Position numbers and translations under genes: made by a program. Source: Serratia plymuthica (GTDB lineage Bacteria > Pseudomonadota > Gammaproteobacteria > Enterobacterales > Enterobacteriaceae). From it: DNA of 64,000 nt. Of the stretch, positions 9,209 to 17,354 are shown one piece after another. Where the stretch lies: the NCBI RefSeq assembly GCF_018336935.1, contig NZ_CP068771.1:3968001-4032000 (forward strand). The letters are read 5' to 3'. Under the pieces are notes generated by a model that saw nothing but the letters and a program-made list of their open reading frames with translations, searched no databases and was not told where the DNA came from. Position 1 is the first letter of the stretch. Every line of letters begins with the position of its first letter.

Positions 9209-9721
9209 TTATTTCTTCTTGATGGCGATACTGTGATCGTGCTCGCCGCAATCATGCTTGCTGTCGCAGGCCTCTACCTCAACACAGTCTGAACACAGGC
9301 CATGCGCTTCCACCACGCTGTGGCGCAGCACAAAACCCGACTCTTTCGCCAGCTTTTGCAGCGTTTCCTCGACCCCTTCGGTGGTGCGTTCCGTTACCTG
9401 AGCACAGCGATCGCAGATAAACAGCGCGGAAGTATGCATCGGTTGTTCGAAGTGATGGCACAACACATAGCTGTTGGCCGACTCCACCCGATGAATGAAT
9501 CCTTGTTCCAAAAGAAAATCCAGCGCGCGGTAGACCGTTGGCGGTTTAGCCTGCGGTTCAGCCACGCGCAGCAGATCCAGCAGGTCATAAGCGCTGATGG
9601 CACCGGGTTGTTGTGCCATCAGGCGTAACACTTCCAGCCGCTGCGGCGTCAGCCGCACATTGCGCTGCTGGCAGAGTTGTTCAGCCTGCGCCAGCAGTTT
9701 TTCCTGGGTGCTTGAGTTCAT
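9209..9721 (-). CDS. zur: Zinc uptake regulator Zur (Fur family)
   Basis: Zur represses zinc-uptake genes when loaded with Zn2+. The 170-residue protein has the Fur-type winged helix (LTPQRLEVLRLM ... PPTVYRALDFLLEQGF) and the zinc-binding C-terminal half with two cysteine pairs, CDRC and CSDC, plus the AHGLC block. The C-terminus is rich in His, Asp and Lys (DSKHDCGEHDHSIAIKKK). The start MNSSTQEKLLAQAEQLC is preferred over a longer frame because it matches E. coli length. In E. coli zur lies next to yjbJ and dusA; here an ECF operon has come between zur and dusA. Confidence 0.96.
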   Translation of the reverse strand: MNSSTQEKLLAQAEQLCQQRNVRLTPQRLEVLRLMAQQPGAISAYDLLDLLRVAEPQAKPPTVYRALDFLLEQGFIHRVESANSYVLCHHFEQPMHTSALFICDRCAQVTERTTEGVEETLQKLAKESGFVLRHSVVEAHGLCSDCVEVEACDSKHDCGEHDHSIAIKKK

Positions 9722-9903
9722 GGCAAATATCCCGGTACGTAAAAAAACCGATTTTACCATGATTAAGCGTAATCGCCGAGAGTCGCACCCTTTTCCGCTG
9801 ATAAGGATGTGACGGGGGGCAGGGGCAGCGTTTGCGCGCCTGAAAAAAGAGGAAAATCAGCCTCTATACCGACGCCTGCGCGGTGAGCAACGCCCATTTT
9901 CTC

Positions 9904-10662
9904 TCAGACGGAAAGTGAGCGTTGCAGGCGCCCCGCCAGCATGGTCATTTCCGCCGCCGGATTATGGCCAATCAGCATAAAGCTGTGGCTGCCATCGGCC
10001 CAATACACCACATTCATCCCCTGGCGCCGTTCGCTTTGTGCGGCCTCCGGCTTGCCCGGTTGCTGAATGATGCACAGCGCCAGTGGGCCAAATTGTGCGT
10101 CCAGCCAGGTCAACTGAGCAATGCGACGATCGTCGTAAGCCAGCACGCGGGCATTTTTCAGCTCTGCGCCGTTCAATGCCAGTTTGGGAGCGGGGAGGGC
10201 AATGTTCAGCCGTTCACCGGTATGCTGCAACTGGCTGGCGAGTAGCGCTGGGGAACTGTCGAAGCCCGCCAGCGTTTCCGGGGTATAGAGCGCCATGTAC
10301 TGGGCCACCAGGCCGCGCCAGTTGTCTTCTGGCTGATTCGCCTGCAGCCAGGCGCGATCGCCCGCGACACCCAGCGCCAGAAAACCGACGGCAGCGGCAA
10401 TCAGGGCACGGCGGCTGACGCCGCGTTGCGGGGCAGGAGCGGCAAGTGGCCATCTGGCCTGGAGCCGTTGCGCCGGGGCCTCATCCAGTAAAGGGGCAAA
10501 CGCCTGTTTGAACGGCAGATTGCTGCGCTCCAGCAGCGACAAACGGTCGGCCAATGCCGGTTCGTCGACCAGGCGCTGTTCCAGGCTGCGACGTTGCTGG
10601 GGATCCAGTTGATTATCCAGATAGGCGACCAGCAGTTCATCCGCAGTATAGTATGAGCTCAT
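9904..10662 (-). CDS. Putative membrane-anchored anti-sigma factor
   Basis: A 252-residue protein overlapping the sigma gene by an ATGA start/stop, the usual coupling for an ECF sigma factor and its antagonist. The N-terminal part (ADELLVAYLDNQLDPQQRRSLEQRLVDEPALADRL) is the short helical anti-sigma domain typical of RsiW/FecR-like regulators, but it has no HX3CX2C zinc motif. One transmembrane helix follows at about residues 85-101, after a twin arginine, and leaves roughly 150 residues in the periplasm as a possible sensor. The inferred role is to hold the neighbouring sigma factor at the membrane until an envelope signal arrives. The signal is unknown. A strong GGAGAA ribosome site is present. 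Confidence 0.75.
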   Translation of the reverse strand: MSSYYTADELLVAYLDNQLDPQQRRSLEQRLVDEPALADRLSLLERSNLPFKQAFAPLLDEAPAQRLQARWPLAAPAPQRGVSRRALIAAAVGFLALGVAGDRAWLQANQPEDNWRGLVAQYMALYTPETLAGFDSSPALLASQLQHTGERLNIALPAPKLALNGAELKNARVLAYDDRRIAQLTWLDAQFGPLALCIIQQPGKPEAAQSERRQGMNVVYWADGSHSFMLIGHNPAAEMTMLAGRLQRSLSV

Positions 10663-11174
10663 GATCGTTCTCCTTTTGACTGCGGGATATGGGGTTGCAG
10701 CACGCTGTCGTTCGCAAGCCGTAGACGTGCCGCTGCCAGGCGGCTCATGATGGTGCCGATGGGGACGCCGAGCACCTCGGCCGCTTCCCGATAAGAAAGC
10801 TCCTCCACATACACCAGAAATAGCGTATTGCGCTGCGCCTCCGGCAAGCGATTGACCCGCTGCATCACCTCATTGGCCCATATCGTATCTTCGCCGTTTT
10901 CCTCGCCGGCCAGATCGTCGGGGTCGACAAAACCCTGCCCCTGACGGATATGCCGGGCACGGACTTCGTTCAGCCAAATGGAATGCAGAATCGAAAACAG
11001 CCAGCGATCCATGCGCGAGCCCAGAGTAAACTGTGCGGCGCGCTCCAGCGCCCGCACACAGGTGGCTTGAACCAAATCGTCGGCGATATCCCGCCGGTGG
11101 GAGAGCACTAAACCATAGCGCCACAGGCGGGAAAGATACTGGCCGATTTCGTTGCGGATTGCGTCGTTGCTGAT
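10659..11174 (-). CDS. ECF-type RNA polymerase sigma factor
   Basis: An extracytoplasmic-function sigma-70 relative with region 2 (about residues 28-75, DIADDLVQATCVRALERAAQF ... WLFSILHSIWLNEVR) and region 4 (about 105-152, LPEAQRNTLFLVYVEELSYREAAEVLGVPIGTIMSRLAAARLRL). There is no ATG at the N-terminus. I place the start at an ATC (11172-11174) because GGAGG sits exactly five bases before it, it begins 23 bases after the TPR gene's stop, and the resulting 171 residues (ISNDAIRNEIGQ) are normal for the family. The nearest standard start is a GTG at 11264, overlapping the TPR gene by 67 bases and without a clear ribosome site. It is the middle gene of a three-gene operon. Confidence 0.8.
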   Translation of the reverse strand: MSNDAIRNEIGQYLSRLWRYGLVLSHRRDIADDLVQATCVRALERAAQFTLGSRMDRWLFSILHSIWLNEVRARHIRQGQGFVDPDDLAGEENGEDTIWANEVMQRVNRLPEAQRNTLFLVYVEELSYREAAEVLGVPIGTIMSRLAAARLRLANDSVLQPHIPQSKGERS

Positions 11175-11197
11175 GCTCGCCTCCGGGCCTTGCTGCC

Positions 11198-11731
11198 TTA
11201 TGATTCGGGATGGTGATCTATGGCCGCCGCCAGGTCGCGGTACTCTTCGCAACCGGTGCCGCACAGTGACTGGATCACCGTGAGTTGTTCTTTCGCCAGG
11301 TCCGGACGGCCTTTCACCATATAGGCCTCGCCCAGATATTCGCGGACTTTCGGGTAGTTGGGGTCGAGCGCCACTGATTTTAAATAGTAGCTTATCCCTT
11401 CATCCGTGCGCCCGAGCTTGCGGGTGGCGTAACCCCGGTAGTTCAACGCGACGGCGGTGTTGGGGTTTTTCAGGGTGTTCAGCACGTCGAGAGCATCCTG
11501 ATAGCGGCCGCTTTTTGCCAGCGCATAGGCATAGTTCGCCCGATCGTTGTCGCCGATCATGCTGCTTTTATCCACCATGCAGGTCTTGGTTTTCGTGTCG
11601 TATATCTGGCCTTTCGGGCAGGTCGGCGTGGTTTGGCCGCTGCCGTCTCCCCCCATTGCCATGGCCGCGCCGGAAAACAGCAGAGAGCCGGCAATCACGG
11701 GCAGCAACAGGCGTTTAACGAAACTGTTCAT
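11198..11731 (-). CDS. Secreted TPR-repeat protein of the ECF operon
   Basis: A 177-residue exported protein with a clear signal peptide (MNSFVKRLLLPVIAGSLLFSGAAMA, cleavage near residue 25). After a Gly/Ser/Thr linker comes a small cysteine motif, C38-PKGQIYDTKTKT-C51. Then come about three tetratricopeptide-like helical repeats (NYAYALAKSGRYQDALDVL, ALNYRGYATRKLGRTDEGISYYLKSVALDP, VREYLGEAYMVKGRPDLAKEQL) and a second pair, C157-GTG-C161. It is the first gene of the operon with the ECF sigma and anti-sigma factors. It might be the periplasmic sensor partner or the main target of the sigma factor; this is inference. Not a named family that I recognise. Confidence 0.8.
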   Translation of the reverse strand: MNSFVKRLLLPVIAGSLLFSGAAMAMGGDGSGQTTPTCPKGQIYDTKTKTCMVDKSSMIGDNDRANYAYALAKSGRYQDALDVLNTLKNPNTAVALNYRGYATRKLGRTDEGISYYLKSVALDPNYPKVREYLGEAYMVKGRPDLAKEQLTVIQSLCGTGCEEYRDLAAAIDHHPES

Positions 11732-11841
11732 GGTTTTTTCCTCATTGGAAGGGAGACGAATTGTCCCCTTGGTGAGAGAACACCTGAAGCGGCGTTTTTA
11801 TTCGTTTTTCTTTTTCTTTTTGGCCTGATGGCACGGCGGTT

Positions 11842-11870
11842 TTCCCAACGCCGCCGATTGTCGTTATAAT
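11842..11870 (+). promoter_or_regulatory. Candidate dusA promoter
   Basis: TATAAT (11865-11870) with TTCCCA seventeen bases upstream. It lies 64 bases before the dusA start. The -35 is weak. Confidence 0.45.
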
Positions 11871-11934
11871 AGCCGTTTGCGGCAGTACGCCGTTCGTTGA
11901 ATCCCAGACAGAATCAGGTAGCCAGTAACTCAGC

Positions 11935-12945
11935 ATGACGACAGACAACCACGCCTCAAAATATGCCGCCAATCGTTTCTCCATCGCGCCGATGCTCGAC
12001 TGGACCGACCGTCATTGCCGTTACTTCCATCGCCTGCTGACCAAAGAAACGCTGCTTTACACCGAAATGGTGACCACAGGCGCGATTATTCACGGCAAGG
12101 GCGACTATCTGGCCTACAGCGAAGAAGAACATCCGGTGGCGTTGCAACTGGGCGGCAGCGATCCGGCTGCGCTGGCGCACTGTGCCAAACTGGCCGAGCA
12201 GCGCGGCTACGACGAGATTAACCTCAACGTCGGTTGCCCGTCCGATCGCGTGCAGAACGGTATGTTCGGCGCCTGTCTGATGGGGCAGGCGACGCTGGTC
12301 GCCGACTGCATCAAGGCGATGCGCGACGTGGTGTCGATCCCGGTGACGGTCAAGACCCGCATCGGCATCGACGACCAGGACAGCTACGAATTTCTGTGCG
12401 ATTTTATCGCCACCGTCGCCGGGCGCGGCGAGTGCGACATGTTTACTATCCATGCGCGCAAGGCCTGGTTGTCCGGCCTCAGCCCGAAAGAAAACCGTGA
12501 GGTGCCGCCGCTGGACTATCCGCGTGTGTACCAACTGAAACGGGATTTTCCGCAGCTGACTCTCGCCATTAACGGCGGTGTGAAAACGCTGGAAGAAGCC
12601 AAGCAGCATCTGGAGCATCTGGATGGCGTAATGATGGGGCGCGAGGCTTATCAGAATCCGGGCATTTTGGCGCGGGTCGACAGCGAGCTGTTTGGCCGCC
12701 AGAGCGAGGTCATGGACAGCGTGGCGATTATCGAGTCGCTGTATCCGTATATTGAACGCGAGCTGTCGAACGGCACCTATTTGGGGCATATCACCCGCCA
12801 TATCCTCGGCCTGTTCCAGGGCGTGCCGGGTGCGCGCCAGTGGCGTCGCCATTTGAGCGAGAACGCCCACAAACCGGGTGCCGATGCGCGCGTGGTGGAA
12901 GCTGCGCTGGATCTGGTTCGTCTGCCGCGTACCGAAGTGGCGTAA
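11935..12945 (+). CDS. dusA: tRNA-dihydrouridine synthase A
   Basis: DusA reduces uridines in the D-loop of tRNA (U20/U20a in E. coli) using FMN and NADPH. The 336-residue TIM-barrel protein has the N-terminal [14 protein letters not shown] block and the [12 protein letters not shown] motif with the catalytic cysteine. It also has the FMN phosphate-binding stretch (AINGGVKT ... [12 protein letters not shown]). The length and sequence match E. coli DusA. A terminator follows directly. In E. coli it is next to zur and pspG; here only the zur side is disturbed by the ECF operon. Confidence 0.96.
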   Translation: MTTDNHASKYAANRFSIAPMLDWTDRHCRYFHRLLTKETLLYTEMVTTGAIIHGKGDYLAYSEEEHPVALQLGGSDPAALAHCAKLAEQRGYDEINLNVGCPSDRVQNGMFGACLMGQATLVADCIKAMRDVVSIPVTVKTRIGIDDQDSYEFLCDFIATVAGRGECDMFTIHARKAWLSGLSPKENREVPPLDYPRVYQLKRDFPQLTLAINGGVKTLEEAKQHLEHLDGVMMGREAYQNPGILARVDSELFGRQSEVMDSVAIIESLYPYIERELSNGTYLGHITRHILGLFQGVPGARQWRRHLSENAHKPGADARVVEAALDLVRLPRTEVA

Positions 12946-12984
12946 TACGCAAAGAATTTGACTAACAGTTAGTCCTTTTCATCA

Positions 12985-13017
12985 GGCATTCAGCGCTCCG
13001 CTGTTTGCCTTTTTTTA
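12985..13017 (+). terminator. Rho-independent terminator of dusA
   Basis: Arms GGCATTCAGCG / CGCTGTTTGCC with one mismatch and a 3-base loop, followed by eight T's. Confidence 0.85.
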
Positions 13018-13047
13018 TATTTCAATTGCTTATCTTTTCCACCGTTC

Positions 13048-13063
13048 TGGCATGCATCTTGTA
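13048..13063 (+). promoter_or_regulatory. Sigma-54 (RpoN) promoter of pspG
   Basis: TGGCATGCATCTTGTA matches the -24/-12 consensus, with GG and GT exactly ten bases apart. It lies 37 bases before the start. In E. coli pspG is transcribed by sigma-54 with PspF. A short dyad GACTAACAGTTAGTC at 12960-12974 could be an upstream activator site, but this is unverified. Confidence 0.75.
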
Positions 13064-13099
13064 ATACTCCTGCAGAGATTTTTTTGCGAAGGAGCAATC

Positions 13100-13318
13100 A
13101 TGTTAGAACTCTTCTTTCTCGTTGGCTTTGTAGTGATGCTGATGGTGACCGGAATTTCGCTGCTGGGCGTGTTCGCCGCGTTACTGGTCGCGGCGGCATT
13201 TATGCTGCTGGGCGGCCTGTTTGCGATGGTGATAAAGCTGCTGCCCTGGTTGATTTTGGCCGTGGTGGGCGTCTGGATATACCGTTCGATGCAGAAGCCG
13301 CAAATACGCCGTTACTGA
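13100..13318 (+). CDS. pspG: Phage-shock protein G
   Basis: A small inner-membrane effector of the phage-shock response to loss of proton-motive force or membrane damage. The 72-residue protein starts MLELFFLVGFVVMLMVTGISLLGVFAAL, matching E. coli PspG, and has two long hydrophobic stretches (about residues 3-35 and 38-60). It ends shortly after them; the E. coli protein has a slightly longer basic/aromatic tail. The start at 13100 has AAGGAG upstream; an extended frame from 13052 begins inside the sigma-54 promoter and is rejected. It is a single gene with its own promoter. Confidence 0.92.
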   Translation: MLELFFLVGFVVMLMVTGISLLGVFAALLVAAAFMLLGGLFAMVIKLLPWLILAVVGVWIYRSMQKPQIRRY

Positions 13319-13489
13319 TTTTTTGTCGAGTAATCAGACAGTCACGCTGAAATTTGCGTAACGAATGTATCGTGAATGGGGCGGCGATCACACCTTGGCG
13401 TTTTAAATGCGAATGCGGCACATTAAGCGTGTTTTTTGCATTTAGGGGCTGGTAGGATACTTGTCGATGCAGCGATGCGACCTATTTCA

Positions 13490-13612
13490 TCACCGCAAGA
13501 GACAATAATACCCAATACGAGCGTTGCTGAAGCAACCCCCTGTCTCTGGCGGACTCTGCTCTACCCCTACAAATGCAGTACATAGAAAGGGCTCCTTACG
13601 GAGCCCTTTTCT
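13490..13612 (+). ncRNA. Candidate small RNA between pspG and qorA
   Basis: The 307-base pspG-qorA gap has no open frame with recognisable content. Its right end holds a short hairpin (GTTGCT-GA-AGCAAC around 13523-13536) followed by the strong terminator at 13589-13610, readable on the plus strand. This looks like the 3' part of a small transcript. No convincing promoter was found, so the 5' end is a guess, and the hairpin may simply serve as the qorA terminator. Confidence 0.25.
13589..13610. terminator. Terminator downstream of qorA
   Basis: Perfect arms GGGCTCC / GGAGCCC with loop TTAC. TTTT follows on the plus strand. The minus-strand tail (TTTCTATG) is weaker, so it works best rightwards. 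Confidence 0.7.
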
Positions 13613-13625
13613 TTTGCCTGGGGGC

Positions 13626-14609
13626 TCAGGGGATCAGCAGGCTTGAACCGCTGGTGTTGCGGCTTTCCAGCACTTCATGCGCACGCTGCGCATCGGCCAG
13701 CGCAAACTTTTGCTCTTCTTTTACGTCGACCTTGATGGCGCCGCTGCCGATCAACGAGAACAGTTCATTGCTGGCGAATTGCAACTCGTCGCGGTTAGTG
13801 ACATAGCCGTTAAGCGAAGGGCGGGTGACGTACAACGAACCTTTCTGGTTCAGCAGCGCCAGATCGACGCCGGTTACCGGGCCGGAGGCGTTGCCGAAGC
13901 TGACCATCAGCCCACGGCGTTTGAGGCTATTGAGTGAAGCCTGCCAGGTACTTTGACCCACCGAATCGTACACCACGCCGACTTTTTCGCCCTGCGTCAG
14001 TTCAGCCACGCGCTGGGCGATATCTTCTTTATGGTAATTGATGGTCGCCCAGGCACCGGCGCGTTTAGCCAGTTCGGCTTTTTCGTCGGAGCCGACGCTG
14101 CCGATCAGCTTCGCGCCGAGCGCCTTGGCCCACTGGCAGGCAATCAACCCGACGCCGCCTGCGGCGGCATGGAACAGAAACACTTCGCCCGGCTGCACTT
14201 CGTGGGTTTGGCGCAGCAGATAATGTACCGTCAGCCCTTTCAGGAACGAGGCGGCGCCCTGCTCAAAGCTCAGGTTATGCGGCAGTATTGCCACTTTATC
14301 CACCGAAACATTGTGAATGTCGCTGTAGGCGCCGAGTGACGACTGAGCGTAAACCACGCGGTCGCCAGGTTTGACCGCGCTGACGCCGGCGCCCACCTTG
14401 ATCACCACGCCGGCCGCTTCGGTGCCCAGCCCGCTTGGCAGACTGGCGGGCGGGTAGAGACCGCTGCGAATATAGGTATCGATGTAGTTGATGCCGATCG
14501 CCTTATTCTCAACCTGGACCTCACCGGAGGCTGGATCTGTAGGTGTAAAATCAACGTATTGCAACACTTCCGGGCCGCCGGTGGCGGAGAACTGAATGCG
14601 CTTTGCCAT
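13626..14609 (-). CDS. qorA: NADPH:quinone oxidoreductase 1
   Basis: A cytoplasmic zeta-crystallin-type, zinc-free medium-chain reductase that uses NADPH to reduce quinones by one electron. The 327-residue protein has the GroES-like N-terminal domain (GINYIDTYIRSGLYPP ... GTEAAGVVIKVG) and the Rossmann nucleotide motif AAAGGVGLIACQWAKALGA near residues 148-166. The catalytic-zinc cysteines of alcohol dehydrogenases are absent, as expected. It is divergent from dnaB, as in E. coli. Confidence 0.95.
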   Translation of the reverse strand: MAKRIQFSATGGPEVLQYVDFTPTDPASGEVQVENKAIGINYIDTYIRSGLYPPASLPSGLGTEAAGVVIKVGAGVSAVKPGDRVVYAQSSLGAYSDIHNVSVDKVAILPHNLSFEQGAASFLKGLTVHYLLRQTHEVQPGEVFLFHAAAGGVGLIACQWAKALGAKLIGSVGSDEKAELAKRAGAWATINYHKEDIAQRVAELTQGEKVGVVYDSVGQSTWQASLNSLKRRGLMVSFGNASGPVTGVDLALLNQKGSLYVTRPSLNGYVTNRDELQFASNELFSLIGSGAIKVDVKEEQKFALADAQRAHEVLESRNTSGSSLLIP

Positions 14610-14789
14610 TTCATTACCTCATTGGGGTGTCTGATTTCACCCTACGCGTTTTAGTATTGACGATCCAGTTTAGCCGGGCGCGGATTGATACCTTTTTTGC
14701 ATCGGTTATGCCGCGGGAATCACAGATAAAAATCACGTATACTCTCGCGTCAGGATTCTCCATTCGCAACCGGATAAAGAATACGCTTC

Positions 14790-16214
14790 ATGGCAGGAAA
14801 AAAACCAACCAACAAAACTTACGCGGACGAAGCCAGAGATCGCCCCCGAGATCGCCAGATGGAAGGGCTGAAGATGCCGCCACATTCGCTGGAGGCGGAA
14901 CAGTCCGTGTTGGGCGGTTTGATGCTGGATAACGAACGCTGGGATAACGTATCGGAACGCGTGGTCTCCAACGATTTCTTCAGCCGCCCGCACCGCCTGA
15001 TCTTTACCGAGATGCAGCGGCTGTTGGAAATGAGCCGGCCTATCGACCTGATCACCCTGTCCGAATCGCTCGAGCAGCGCGGCGAACTGGATTCGGTGGG
15101 CGGTTTCGCCTATCTGGCCGAGCTGTCGAAAAATACCCCAAGCGCCGCCAACATCGGCGCTTATGCCGACATCGTGCGTGAACGTGCGGTCGTGCGCGAA
15201 ATGATCTCGGTAGCCAACGAGATCGCCGACGCCGGTTACGATCCGCAGGGCCGCAGCAGTGAAGATCTGCTCGATCTGGCCGAGTCGCGGGTATTCCAGA
15301 TCGCGGAAAATCGCGCCAGTAAAGATGAAGGCCCGAAAGGCATCGAGCGCATTCTGGAAGACACCGTTTCGCGTATCGAACAGCTGTACCAGCAGCCGCA
15401 CGACGGCGTTACCGGGGTAGATACCGGCTATCAGGATCTCAACAAGAAAACCGCCGGCCTGCAGAAATCCGACCTGATCATCGTCGCCGCCCGTCCATCG
15501 ATGGGTAAAACCACGTTCGCCATGAACCTGTGCGAACACGCCGCGATGACGCAGGAAAAGCCGGTGCTGATCTTCAGCCTGGAGATGCCCGGCAACCAGA
15601 TCATGATGCGTATGCTGGCGTCGCTGTCGCGCGTCGACCAGACGCGTATTCGTACCGGCCAGCTCGACGACGAGGACTGGGCGCGCATTTCCAGCACCAT
15701 GGGCATCCTGCTGGAGAAGCGCAATATGTACATCGACGACTCCTCCGGCCTGACGCCAACCGAAGTGCGCTCCCGCGCGCGCCGTATTTTCCGCGAGCAT
15801 GACGGCCTTAGCCTGATCATGATCGACTACCTGCAGCTGATGCGCGTGCCGGCCCTGTCCGACAACCGTACGCTGGAGATCGCCGAAATTTCCCGCTCGC
15901 TGAAGGCGCTGGCGAAAGAGCTGCAGGTGCCGGTGGTGGCGCTGTCGCAGTTGAACCGAAGCCTGGAGCAGCGCGCCGACAAACGCCCGGTCAACTCGGA
16001 CCTGCGTGAATCCGGTTCCATCGAGCAGGATGCCGACTTGATCATGTTCATCTACCGTGACGAGGTTTATCACGAGAACAGCGACATGAAAGGGATTGCC
16101 GAAATTATTCTGGGTAAGCAGCGTAACGGCCCGATCGGTACCGTGCGCCTTACCTTTAATGGCCAGTGGTCGCGTTTCGATAACTACGCGGGGCCACAAT
16201 ATGATGATGAATAA
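14790..16214 (+). CDS. dnaB: Replicative DNA helicase DnaB
   Basis: DnaB is the hexameric 5'-3' helicase that unwinds DNA at the replication fork and recruits primase. The 474-residue protein has the N-terminal helical domain (about residues 28-170), a linker helix and the RecA-like C-terminal domain. Walker A is at 233-241 (ARPSMGKTT), and Walker B is in the LIMIDYLQLMR block, followed by the SRSLKALAKEL and SQLNRSLEQR motifs. It is nearly collinear with E. coli DnaB apart from a few N-terminal residues. No intein interrupts it. alr follows after 17 bases, probably in the same transcript. Confidence 0.98.
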   Translation: MAGKKPTNKTYADEARDRPRDRQMEGLKMPPHSLEAEQSVLGGLMLDNERWDNVSERVVSNDFFSRPHRLIFTEMQRLLEMSRPIDLITLSESLEQRGELDSVGGFAYLAELSKNTPSAANIGAYADIVRERAVVREMISVANEIADAGYDPQGRSSEDLLDLAESRVFQIAENRASKDEGPKGIERILEDTVSRIEQLYQQPHDGVTGVDTGYQDLNKKTAGLQKSDLIIVAARPSMGKTTFAMNLCEHAAMTQEKPVLIFSLEMPGNQIMMRMLASLSRVDQTRIRTGQLDDEDWARISSTMGILLEKRNMYIDDSSGLTPTEVRSRARRIFREHDGLSLIMIDYLQLMRVPALSDNRTLEIAEISRSLKALAKELQVPVVALSQLNRSLEQRADKRPVNSDLRESGSIEQDADLIMFIYRDEVYHENSDMKGIAEIILGKQRNGPIGTVRLTFNGQWSRFDNYAGPQYDDE

Positions 16215-16231
16215 TCAGTTAAGGAATTGAA

Positions 16232-17311
16232 ATGAAAGCGGCAACCGCTGTCATCGACCGCCGCGCTCTGCGACATAATCTGCAACAGGTGCGCCGCCAG
16301 GCGCCGCAAAGCCGCCTGATTGCCGTTGTGAAAGCAAACGCTTATGGACATGGCCTGCTGGAAACGGCTCATACCCTGCAAGACGCCGACTGCTACGGCG
16401 TGGCGCGCATCGGCGAGGCGCTGATGTTGCGCTCCGGCGGCATAGTGAAACCGATCTTGTTGCTGGAAGGCTTCTTTTGCGCGGAAGATCTGCCGGTACT
16501 GGTGGCGAATAACATCGAAACCGCGGTGCACAGCATCGAACAGCTTGAAGCGCTGGAGCAGGCCGAGCTGACGCGCCCGGTGCAGGTATGGATGAAGCTG
16601 GACACCGGCATGCACCGCCTCGGCGTGCGTCCGGAACAGGCCGAAGCGTTTTACCAGCGTCTGATCGCCTGCCGTAACGTGGCGCAGCCGGTCAATATCA
16701 TGAGCCACTTCAGCCGCGCCGATGAACCGGACTCTGACGCTACGCTCAGGCAAATGCAGTGCTTCGAAAGTTTTGCCCGTGGCAAGCCGGGCCAGCGCTC
16801 GATCGCCGCTTCGGGCGGCACCTTGCTATGGCCGGACGCGCACAATGACTGGGTACGGCCGGGCATTATCCTGTACGGCGTTTCTCCGATGGAAGATTCC
16901 TGCGGCAGCCAGTTTGATCTGCAGCCGGCGATGACGCTGAAGTCCAACCTGATTGCGGTGCGCGACCACAAGGCCGGCGAGTCGGTGGGTTACGGCGGCA
17001 CCTGGGTGAGCGAAGGCGACACTCGGCTGGGCGTGGTGGCGATGGGCTATGGCGATGGTTATCCGCGCAGTGCGCCCTCCGGTACCCCGGTATGGCTTAA
17101 TGGCCGTGAAGTGCCGGTGGTCGGCCGGGTATCGATGGACATGATTTCGGTCGATCTCGGGCCGGACGCGACCGATAAGGTCGGCGATGAAGTGGTGCTA
17201 TGGGGCAAGGCGTTGCCGGTCGAGCGCATTGCCGCCTGTACGGGCATCAGCGCCTATGAGCTGATTACCAAGCTGACGCAGCGCGTCGCGATGGAATATA
17301 TCGGCGAATAG
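16232..17311 (+). CDS. alr: Alanine racemase (constitutive type)
   Basis: Alr interconverts L- and D-alanine with pyridoxal phosphate, supplying D-Ala for peptidoglycan. In the 359-residue protein the PLP lysine is Lys34 ([10 protein letters not shown]) and the catalytic tyrosine is Tyr254 (SVGYGGTW). The GYGDGYPR and VGRVSMDM blocks are conserved. It lies 17 bases after dnaB, the E. coli arrangement. In E. coli tyrB follows next; here pheC, aroP, an Lrp-type gene and a YitT gene are placed in between. Confidence 0.97.
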   Translation: MKAATAVIDRRALRHNLQQVRRQAPQSRLIAVVKANAYGHGLLETAHTLQDADCYGVARIGEALMLRSGGIVKPILLLEGFFCAEDLPVLVANNIETAVHSIEQLEALEQAELTRPVQVWMKLDTGMHRLGVRPEQAEAFYQRLIACRNVAQPVNIMSHFSRADEPDSDATLRQMQCFESFARGKPGQRSIAASGGTLLWPDAHNDWVRPGIILYGVSPMEDSCGSQFDLQPAMTLKSNLIAVRDHKAGESVGYGGTWVSEGDTRLGVVAMGYGDGYPRSAPSGTPVWLNGREVPVVGRVSMDMISVDLGPDATDKVGDEVVLWGKALPVERIAACTGISAYELITKLTQRVAMEYIGE

Positions 17312-17319
17312 CCTGTCGT

Positions 17320-17340
17320 GGGCCGGCAAGGCGCCGGCCC
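17320..17340. terminator. Hairpin between alr and pheC
   Basis: Perfect GC-rich arms GGGCCGGC / GCCGGCCC with a 5-base loop, placed between the convergent genes. No T-run follows, so intrinsic termination is uncertain. Confidence 0.5.
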
Positions 17341-17354
17341 TGATCTTCAATGCG

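Noticed and set aside
13505..13520. TAATACCCAATAC, similar to the left end of an ERIC element
   Set aside because: Only about a dozen bases match; no ERIC core or right end follows, so it may be a remnant or chance.
14733..16199. Long minus-strand open frame (488 codons) opposite dnaB
   Set aside because: It mirrors dnaB along its whole length and has the composition of a GC-skewed antisense shadow (His, Gln, Ala and Arg-rich, no recognisable domain or ribosome site).
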